Assembly (NCBI GenBank): GCA_946479825.1
Contig: CAMLHU010000021.1
Location: forward strand, 1 to 14,741
Source of the DNA: an uncultured Gemmatimonadota bacterium
GTDB taxonomy: Bacteria > Gemmatimonadota > Gemmatimonadetes > Gemmatimonadales > GWC2-71-9
DNA: 14,741 nucleotides
Direction of reading: 5' to 3'
The notes below the pieces were generated by a model that saw only the letters and a list, made by a program, of their open reading frames with translations, did no database searches and had not been told where the DNA came from. The position numbers were made by a program, and so were the translations under genes. This document shows, in pieces, positions 9,568 through 14,741 of the stretch (position 1 is its first letter; each line of letters starts with the position of its first letter).

Positions 9568-10605
9568 TCAGGTGGTGAGGACGTTGCGGAACTTCTCGAA
9601 GTCGTCGAGGATGCGGCCGGTGCCCCGCACCACGCAGGTGAGCGGGTCCTCGTCCACGTGGATGGGGAGGCCGGTCTCCTGCTGCAGCAGGATGTCGAGC
9701 CCGCGGATGAGGGCGCCGCCCCCCGTCATGATGATGCCACGGTCCACGATGTCGCTCGCGAGCTCGGGGGGCGTGATCTCGAGCGCGCGGCGCACCGCGT
9801 CCACGATCTGCTGGATCGGCTCCTGCACCGCCTCGCGGATCTCGCTCGAGTGCACCCGCACCGTCTTCGGGATGCCGGAGACGAGGTCGCGGCCCTTGAC
9901 CTCCATCTCCCGCTCCTCGCCCGTGGGCGCCGCGGAGCCGATCTTGATCTTGATGAGCTCGGCGGTCGGCTCGCCGACCAGGAGGTTGTAGTTCTTGCGC
10001 ATGAACTGGACGATGGCCTGGTCCAGCTCGTCGCCGCCGGTGCGGATCGAGGTGTCGGAGACGATCCCGGAGAGGGCGATCACCGCGATCTCGGTGGTCC
10101 CGCCGCCGATGTCGATGACCATGTTGCCGGTCGGGGTCTCGACCGGGAGCCCCACGCCGATCGCCGCGGCCATCGGCTCGGCCACCATCAGCACCTGCTT
10201 GGCGCCCGCGGTCTCGGCGGAGTCGCGCACCGCGCGGCGCTCCACCTCGGTGATCCCCGACGGGACGCAGACGATCACCTTGGGCTTCACCCGGAAGACG
10301 TGCTTGTCGATGATCGTCTTGAGGAAGTACCGCAGCATCTTCTCGGTGACGTCGAAGTCGGCGATGACGCCGTCCTTGAGCGGCCGCACCGCGAGGATGC
10401 CGTCGGGCGTGCGCCCGAGCATCCGCTTGGCCTCGAGCCCGATCCCCTTGATCTTGCCGGTGGCCTTCTCGATCGCGACGACCGAGGGCTCGTTGAGCAC
10501 GATGCCCTCACCCTTCACGTAGATGAGGGTGTTGGCCGTGCCGAGATCGACCGCGATCTCGTTCGCGGGGAGCAGAGACCCGAGCGTGAGCGACGAGAAC
10601 TTCAT
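9568..10605 (-). CDS. mreB: Rod shape-determining actin homologue MreB
   Basis: An ATP-dependent, membrane-associated actin-like filament that directs side-wall synthesis; 345 aa. Phosphate-1 loop DLGTANTLIY (20-29), connect-1 region VCVPSGITEVERRAV (112-126), AEPMAAAIGVGLP (142-154), phosphate-2 DIGGGTTEIAV (165-175) and adenosine motif MTGGGALIRGLD (293-304) are all intact. The start is the ATG at 10605; a TTG directly before it (10608) is in frame but less likely. No Shine-Dalgarno is seen. It heads the mreBCD-mrdA-rodA operon, the classic arrangement, and has a recognisable promoter about 40 nt upstream. Confidence 0.98.
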   Translation of the reverse strand: MKFSSLTLGSLLPANEIAVDLGTANTLIYVKGEGIVLNEPSVVAIEKATGKIKGIGLEAKRMLGRTPDGILAVRPLKDGVIADFDVTEKMLRYFLKTIIDKHVFRVKPKVIVCVPSGITEVERRAVRDSAETAGAKQVLMVAEPMAAAIGVGLPVETPTGNMVIDIGGGTTEIAVIALSGIVSDTSIRTGGDELDQAIVQFMRKNYNLLVGEPTAELIKIKIGSAAPTGEEREMEVKGRDLVSGIPKTVRVHSSEIREAVQEPIQQIVDAVRRALEITPPELASDIVDRGIIMTGGGALIRGLDILLQQETGLPIHVDEDPLTCVVRGTGRILDDFEKFRNVLTT

Positions 10606-10646
10606 CAATGGGCCGGGTAAGGGGCCGGGGAACGGGCGGACAGCCT

Positions 10647-10676
10647 AAGGTAACGGAGAGGCGTAAGCTCTGACAA
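10647..10676 (-). promoter_or_regulatory. Sigma70-type promoter of the mre operon
   Basis: On the minus strand TTGTCA (10676-10671) and TACCTT (10652-10647) are separated by 18 nt. The first box is 5/6 to TTGACA. The second keeps the T, A and final T of TATAAT and continues as TACCTTAG, resembling the elements at hisS and accD. The predicted start near 10640 gives a leader of about 35 nt to the mreB ATG. The element lies in the 95-nt dut-mreB gap and is the best promoter in the window. Confidence 0.5.
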
Positions 10677-10700
10677 GAGGCCGATTTACGGTCCCCCGCC

Positions 10701-11138
10701 CTAGTGCCCGGTGCTGCCGAACCCCCCGGCCCCCCGCCCGGTGGGCGGGAGCTCCGCCGCCGCCTCGAACGCCACCCGCTCCACCCGGGCGAAGACCAGC
10801 TGGCCGATCCGCATCCCCCGGGTCACCTCGAACGGCTCGGCCCCGAGGTTGATCAGCGCGATGCAGAGCTCCCCCCGGTAGTCGCTGTCGATGGTGGCGG
10901 GGGTGTTGGGGAGCGTGATCCCGTGCTTGAGCGCGAGCCCAGACCGCGGCCGGATCTGGCACTCATACCCTTCCGGGATCGCGATCGCGAAGCCGGTCCG
11001 GAACAGCTTCCGCTCCCCCGGCGCCAGCACCCCCGCGTCGGCGCTCACGATGTCGTACCCGGCCGACCCGGGGGTCGCGAGCGCCGGCACCGGCAGGTCG
11101 GCACCGTGGGGAAGGCGGAGGAAGGGGATGGGAAGCAT
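10701..11138 (-). CDS. dut: dUTP diphosphatase (trimeric dUTPase)
   Basis: Hydrolyses dUTP to dUMP and PPi, keeping uracil out of DNA and supplying dUMP for dTMP synthesis; 145 aa, normal length. All five motifs are present: AGYDI (26-30), [11 protein letters not shown] (64-74), TIDSDYRGE (82-90, with Asp84 as the likely catalytic residue), RIGQLVF (110-116) and the C-terminal [10 protein letters not shown] (135-144), whose Phe stacks on uracil. Ala81 stands where Gly is common before motif 3, a mild change. The ATG at 11138 has no Shine-Dalgarno. An octamer repeat begins 12 nt upstream, so any message started farther up would carry it in its leader. Confidence 0.97.
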   Translation of the reverse strand: MLPIPFLRLPHGADLPVPALATPGSAGYDIVSADAGVLAPGERKLFRTGFAIAIPEGYECQIRPRSGLALKHGITLPNTPATIDSDYRGELCIALINLGAEPFEVTRGMRIGQLVFARVERVAFEAAAELPPTGRGAGGFGSTGH

Positions 11139-11150
11139 GGGCGGAGGGGC

Positions 11151-11180
11151 GTAGAGGCGCAGAGGCGCAGAGGCGCAGGA
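11151..11180. repeat. Octamer tandem array (gcagaggc)
   Basis: Units gtagaggc, gcagaggc and gcagaggc plus a decaying gcaggaac run in register (period 8), followed by looser related sequence (gaagaggc, gatgaagc, gcagggg) to about 11215. The block cggaggggcg beside it (11142-11151) recurs at 11223-11232 and inverted at 11242-11251. The array fills most of the 126-nt gap between ald and dut. Confidence 0.75.
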
Positions 11181-11215
11181 ACGAAGAGGCGATGAAGCGC
11201 AGGGGCCGCAGGGGG

Positions 11216-11258
11216 GCAGAGACGGAGGGGCGGTCCTGCTGCGCCCCTCCGCATCTGC
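11216..11258 (-). terminator. Hairpin after ald (probable terminator)
   Basis: The arms 11216-11232 and 11242-11258 pair over 17 positions with two mismatches (11221/11253 and 11222/11252) around a 9-nt loop. The inner 10 bp (cggaggggcg) are perfect. It begins 6 nt past the ald stop. No T-run follows on the minus strand, so termination may need Rho or the stem may mainly stabilise the 3' end. Confidence 0.55.
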
Positions 11259-11264
11259 GTCTGC

Positions 11265-12377
11265 TCAGAGCACCGACGCCACGTCCACCAGCGGCAGCCC
11301 GAAGGCCTCCGCGACGCCCGGGTAGACCACCTTGCCCTCGACCACGTTGAGGCCGAGCGCCAGGGCGCGGTCCTCGCGGCAGGCCTTCCGCCAGCCGTCG
11401 CGGGCCAGGCGCACGCCGTACTTGAGCGTGGCGTTGGTGAGCGCGAGCGTCGAGGTGCGCGGCACGCCGCCCGGCATGTTGGCCACGGCGTAGTGCAGGA
11501 TCCCGTCCACGAAGTAGGTCGGGTTCTCGTGGGTGGTCGGCTTGATGGTCTCGACGCAGCCGCCCTGGTCCACCGCGACGTCCACGATGACCGAGCCCGG
11601 CTTCATCAGCTTGAGGTCGTCGCGCTTGACGAGGTGCGGCGCCTTGGCCCCCGGGAGCAGCACGGCCCCGACCACGAGGTCCGAGCGCCGGATGGCCTCG
11701 AGGATGTTGTGCCGGTTGGAGAAGAGGGTGTCCACGTTGGCCGGCAGGACGTCGGCCAGGTAGCGCAGCCGCTCGAGCGACACGTCGAGGATGGTGACGT
11801 GCGCGCCCAGGCCGGCGGCCATCTTGGCCGCGTTGATCCCCACCACGCCGCCGCCGATGATGGTCACCTCGGCCGGCGCCACGCCCGGGACGCCGCCCAG
11901 CAGGATGCCGCTCCCGCCGTGGTGCTTCTCGAGGTACTTGGCCCCCTCCTGCACCGCCATCCGCCCCGCCACCTCGGACATCGGGGTGAGCAGCGGCAGT
12001 TCGCCGCTCGGCAGCTGGACGGTCTCGTAGGCCACCGCGATCGCGCCCGACTTGATCACCGCCTTGGTGAGCTCCTCGGAGGCCGCGAAGTGGAAGTAGG
12101 TGTAGATGAGCTGGCCCTTCCGCATCCGGGGCCATTCCGACGCGATCGGCTCCTTCACCTTCATGATCATGTCGGCCTTCTGCCAGACCTCGTCCGCGGT
12201 GGGGAGGATCTTGGCGCCGGCCGCCACGTACGCCTCGTCGGCGAACCCGCTGCCGAGCCCGGCGCCCTGCTCCACCAGCACCGTATGACCGCCGGCCACG
12301 AGGGCCTCCGCCCCGGCCGGCACCAGCGCCACACGGTTCTCGTTGGTCTTGATCTCCTTCGGTACGCCGATCTGCAT
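11265..12377 (-). CDS. ald: Alanine dehydrogenase
   Basis: NAD-dependent, reversible oxidative deamination of L-alanine to pyruvate and ammonia; a cytosolic hexamer in characterised relatives. At 370 aa it is full length. The N-terminal block [18 protein letters not shown] (3-20) includes substrate-binding Arg15. Lys75 (KVKEP) and catalytic His96 (YFHFA) are in place, as is the Rossmann motif [12 protein letters not shown] (173-184) and Asp270 (VDVAVDQGG). Near-identical numbering to characterised enzymes supports ald over pntA or lysine-type relatives. The ATG at 12377 has no Shine-Dalgarno. An inverted heptamer array lies 31-111 nt upstream and separates it from the M16 gene. No regulator gene is adjacent. 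Confidence 0.97.
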   Translation of the reverse strand: MQIGVPKEIKTNENRVALVPAGAEALVAGGHTVLVEQGAGLGSGFADEAYVAAGAKILPTADEVWQKADMIMKVKEPIASEWPRMRKGQLIYTYFHFAASEELTKAVIKSGAIAVAYETVQLPSGELPLLTPMSEVAGRMAVQEGAKYLEKHHGGSGILLGGVPGVAPAEVTIIGGGVVGINAAKMAAGLGAHVTILDVSLERLRYLADVLPANVDTLFSNRHNILEAIRRSDLVVGAVLLPGAKAPHLVKRDDLKLMKPGSVIVDVAVDQGGCVETIKPTTHENPTYFVDGILHYAVANMPGGVPRTSTLALTNATLKYGVRLARDGWRKACREDRALALGLNVVEGKVVYPGVAEAFGLPLVDVASVL

Positions 12378-12407
12378 GGTCGTCTCTGAGTAGGGAGGTT
12401 GCTGGTT

Positions 12408-12488
12408 CGGTGAACCGTGAACGGTGAACGGTGAACGGACCGATGGGCGCGCGGCCCCCGTTCACCCTTCACCGTTGACCGTTCACCG
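12408..12488. repeat. Inverted heptamer arrays, family C (cggtgaa), forming a long stem
   Basis: The left array has units cggtgaa, ccgtgaa, cggtgaa and cggtgaa (12408-12435). The right array has the inverse units cgttcac, ccttcac, cgttgac and cgttcac (12459-12486). Positions 12408-12437 and 12459-12488 pair 27 of 30 around a 21-nt GC-rich loop (12438-12458). The M16 stop codon (12485-12483) lies inside the right array. The structure could end the pnp-M16 transcript, though no T-run follows. Confidence 0.85.
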
Positions 12489-13739
12489 CCGGTCCGGCCC
12501 CAGCCGCACCATCGTCTGCCGGTCCGGGGCGAAGAATTCGGCGGCCACCGCGGCCGCGTCGTCGCGCGTGATCGCGTCCACCTCGGCCAGCAGCGCGTCG
12601 AGGGTGCGGAAGCGGTCGTGGCCGAGCCCCACCCCGGCGAGCCGGTTCATCCGGCTCACGGGGCTCTCGAGGCCCAGCATGATCTGTCCCTTGAGCTGCT
12701 GCCGGCCGTCCTGAAGCTCCTCGTCGGTGAGCCCCTCGCGCGCGAGCCGGGCGTATTCCTCGAGGATCGTCGCGACGGCGCGGTCGGCCGTCGCCGACTG
12801 GGTGCCGACGTACGTGCCGACGAACCCCGCCGACCGGTAGAGCTGCTGGAAGGCGTACACCGCGTAGGCCAGCCCCAGCTCCTCGCGCACCCGCTGGAAG
12901 AGCCGGCTCGACATCCCGCCGCCGAAGACGTTGGTGACGAGCGCCAGTGTGAGCCGGCGCGGGTCGCCGAGCGGGAAGGTGTCCGTCCCGAAGACCACGT
13001 GGGTCTGGGCGGTGTCGCGCTGGTGGTGCTCCACGGCCCCCCGGCGGGCGGGGCCCGCCTCGACCGGCGGGCGGGCCGGCGCGGCGGCGGCGGCGAGCCA
13101 CCCCTCGTGCTCGAGCAGCCCCAGGACCTGGTCGTGGTCCAGCCGGCCCGCCGCCGCCACCACCACGTTGCCGGGGTAGTAGCCGCGGTCGTGGACGCTC
13201 CGGAGGTGGTCGGCCGTCAGGGCCGAGACCGTCTCGCGGGTGCCCAGGATCGGGAAGCCGTACGGGTGCTCGGGGTAGAGCGCCCGGGCGTGCAGGTCGA
13301 AGACCAGGTCGTCGGGGGTGTCCTCGACCATGCTGATCTCCTCGAGCACGACGTTGCGCTCGAGGTCGAGGTCGCTCTGGCGGAGGAGGGGACGGCGGAC
13401 CAGGTCGGTGAGGACGTCCACGGCGCGCGGCAGGTCGGCGTCGAGGACGTGGGCCTGGAAGTTGGTATGGTCGCGGCTGGTGTAGGCGTCGAGCGCCCCG
13501 CCCCGGGCCTCGAGCTCGACCGCCAGCTGCCGCGCGGTCCGGCGCTCGGTGCCCTTGAACACCAGGTGCTCGAGCAGGTGCGCCGCGCCCATCTCGGGGC
13601 GGCGCTCGTGGGCGCTGGCGGACCGCACCCAGATCCCGATGGCGGCCGACCGCACCCCCGGCATCGCCTCGGTGAGGACGGTGAGGCCGTTGGGTGCGGT
13701 CGTCTGGCAGAGCCCTGCGTCGAGCTGCCGGGTCTCCAC
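12483..13739 (-). CDS. M16 family zinc metallopeptidase (insulinase/processing-peptidase type)
   Basis: A 418-aa member of the M16B group, which cuts peptides in an enclosed chamber. The inverted zinc motif HLLEH (54-58) gives two His ligands and the catalytic Glu57; Glu134 in VLEEISMVEDTPDD is the third ligand, at the standard 80-residue spacing. The first domain is typical (NGLTVLTEAMPG, GIWVRSASAHE), and the second contains NVFGGGMSSRLFQRVREELGLAYAVYA, the family's C-terminal signature. It has no signal peptide, so a cytoplasmic site is likely. The substrate is unknown. The start is the GTG at 13739, 4 nt after pnp, with AAGGAG 7 nt before it. The pnp-M16 pairing recurs in many bacteria. 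The TGA stop lies inside a heptamer repeat unit. Confidence 0.94.
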   Translation of the reverse strand: METRQLDAGLCQTTAPNGLTVLTEAMPGVRSAAIGIWVRSASAHERRPEMGAAHLLEHLVFKGTERRTARQLAVELEARGGALDAYTSRDHTNFQAHVLDADLPRAVDVLTDLVRRPLLRQSDLDLERNVVLEEISMVEDTPDDLVFDLHARALYPEHPYGFPILGTRETVSALTADHLRSVHDRGYYPGNVVVAAAGRLDHDQVLGLLEHEGWLAAAAAPARPPVEAGPARRGAVEHHQRDTAQTHVVFGTDTFPLGDPRRLTLALVTNVFGGGMSSRLFQRVREELGLAYAVYAFQQLYRSAGFVGTYVGTQSATADRAVATILEEYARLAREGLTDEELQDGRQQLKGQIMLGLESPVSRMNRLAGVGLGHDRFRTLDALLAEVDAITRDDAAAVAAEFFAPDRQTMVRLGPDRR

Positions 13740-13743
13740 GGCG

Positions 13744-14741
13744 CTACTCCTTGGGGATGAGCGCCTTCCGGGAAAGCTTCATCCGGCCGCGATCGTCCAC
13801 CTCGAGGAGCTTGACCTTGACGACGTCGCCCTTCTTGACGACGTCCTCGGTCTTCTCGACCCGCCCGTGCTGGAGCTCGCTGATGTGGAGCAGCCCCTCG
13901 ACCCCGGGCATGATCTCGACGAAGGCGCCGAAGGCCGTGGTGCTCTTGACCGGGCCCTCGTAGATCTTGCCGACCTCAGGCTCGGCCACGAGCGCCAGGA
14001 CCATCTCCCGCGCCTTCTGGCCCGCCTCGCCCCCGACCGCGGCGATGGTGACGAGCCCCGAGTCCTCGATCGAGATCTTGGCCCCGGTGGTGTCCTGGAT
14101 GCCGCGGATGGTCTTGCCCTTCGGGCCGATCACGTCGCCGATCTTGTCCTGCTTGATCTGCAGCGTGATGATCCGCGGGGCGTAGGGGCTCAGCTCGGCG
14201 CGCGGCGCCGGCAGGGCCTCCTTCATCTTGCCCAGGATGAACAGCCGGCCCTTGCGCGCCTTCTCGAGCGCCTCGGCCATGATCTTGAGGTCGAGCCCCT
14301 CGATCTTGATGTCCATCTGGATCGACGTGATCCCCTGCTCGGTCCCGGCCACCTTGAAGTCCATGTCGCCCAGGTGGTCCTCGGCGCCGAGGATGTCGGT
14401 GAGGATCGCGACCTTCTTCCCTTCCTTGATGAGGCCCATCGCCACGCCGGCGCAGGGGGCCTTCATCGGGACGCCCGCGTCCATCAGGGCGAGGGAGCCG
14501 CCGCAGACCGTGGCCATCGAGCTCGAACCGTTGGACTCGAGGATCTCGGAGACCACCCGCAGGGTGTAGGGGAACTGCTCGTACGGCGGCAGCAGCGGCT
14601 GCAGCGCCCGCTCCGCCAGCGCGCCGTGCCCGATCTCGCGCCGGCTGGTGCCGCGCACGGGCTTCACTTCGCCGGTGCTGAACGGCGGGAAGTTGTAGTG
14701 CAGCATGAACGACTTGGTGGTCTCGCCCGCCACGTCGATGC
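13744..14741 (-). CDS. pnp: Polyribonucleotide nucleotidyltransferase, C-terminal part (5' end outside window)
   Basis: Phosphorolytic 3'-5' exoribonuclease. About 332 codons are visible, slightly under half of a typical 700-aa enzyme. They cover most of the second RNase PH core ([34 protein letters not shown], and [19 protein letters not shown] with the active-site Asp residues), a KH domain ([16 protein letters not shown]) and an S1 domain ([28 protein letters not shown]). It ends soon after S1 ([11 protein letters not shown]) with no long acidic tail. The frame stays open to the right edge, so the start is outside. Its last codons hold the Shine-Dalgarno of the M16 gene. Confidence 0.97.
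   Translation of the reverse strand, partial: IDVAGETTKSFMLHYNFPPFSTGEVKPVRGTSRREIGHGALAERALQPLLPPYEQFPYTLRVVSEILESNGSSSMATVCGGSLALMDAGVPMKAPCAGVAMGLIKEGKKVAILTDILGAEDHLGDMDFKVAGTEQGITSIQMDIKIEGLDLKIMAEALEKARKGRLFILGKMKEALPAPRAELSPYAPRIITLQIKQDKIGDVIGPKGKTIRGIQDTTGAKISIEDSGLVTIAAVGGEAGQKAREMVLALVAEPEVGKIYEGPVKSTTAFGAFVEIMPGVEGLLHISELQHGRVEKTEDVVKKGDVVKVKLLEVDDRGRMKLSRKALIPKE
13747..13752 (-). promoter_or_regulatory. Shine-Dalgarno of the M16 peptidase
   Basis: AAGGAG on the minus strand, 7 nt before the GTG at 13739; it uses the last Lys-Glu codons of pnp. It is the best Shine-Dalgarno in the window and fixes the GTG start. Confidence 0.75.

Noticed and set aside
10606..10608. TTG at 10608 as the mreB start
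   Set aside because: It is in frame, but the adjacent ATG at 10605 gives the usual MreB N-terminus, and no ribosome site favours TTG.
6507..10620. Very long plus-strand open frames opposite mrdA, mreC and mreB (6507-8609 and 8740-10620), and similar ones elsewhere
   Set aside because: They lie antisense to clearly recognised genes, have Arg/His/Pro/Gly-rich low-complexity translations and no motifs. High third-position GC removes stops on the opposite strand.
11045..11254. Possible small proteins from the ald-dut gap with Leu/Arg/Pro/Ala-rich translations
   Set aside because: The peptide is a translation of the octamer array and is explained by the DNA repeat; no ribosome site or conserved motif.
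12408..12488. CRISPR array or transposon end
   Set aside because: Units are only 7 nt with no spacers, no cas genes are nearby, and there is no transposase or target-site duplication.

Overview
This is a GC-rich window of ordinary bacterial housekeeping genes. All but one are on the minus strand, so biological reading order runs from high to low coordinates. An FCB-group bacterium, most likely Gemmatimonadota, fits best. The reasons are the very high GC, an archaeal/eukaryotic-type prolyl-tRNA synthetase, sparse Shine-Dalgarno sites, TAnnTTTG-like promoter elements and short tandem repeats in the gene gaps. The taxon is an inference; no rRNA gene is present.

Layout in minus-strand reading order: the 3' part of pnp (14741-13744), then an M16 zinc peptidase (13739-12483) read from a Shine-Dalgarno at the end of pnp. 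A gap holding an inverted heptamer repeat follows, then ald, alanine dehydrogenase (12377-11265), with its own terminator-like hairpin. Next are an octamer-repeat gap and dut, dUTPase (11138-10701). A promoter then drives the rod-shape operon mreB-mreC-mreD-mrdA-rodA (10605-5065), whose last four genes overlap by 4 nt at each junction. accD (4953-4087) follows. The only plus-strand gene is a YkgJ-like cysteine-cluster protein (3358-3909). It faces accD across a repeat- and hairpin-filled gap and diverges from folC. The last block is folC-hisS-proS (3303 to 1), with proS running off the left edge.

Together these cover RNA turnover (pnp), peptide processing (M16), alanine/pyruvate exchange (ald), dUTP removal (dut), lateral wall growth (MreB/C/D, PBP2 and RodA, the elongasome), fatty-acid precursor supply (accD), folate polyglutamylation (folC) and tRNA charging (hisS, proS).

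I found no defence island, phage, insertion sequence, CRISPR array, secondary-metabolite cluster or RNA gene. The least ordinary signals lie at gene boundaries. Period-7 or period-8 repeat arrays sit at or next to gene ends and partly make up coding ends and stop codons. A promoter-like octamer recurs about 4 nt before start codons, suggesting leaderless transcripts. HisRS also shows variant residues in two motifs.
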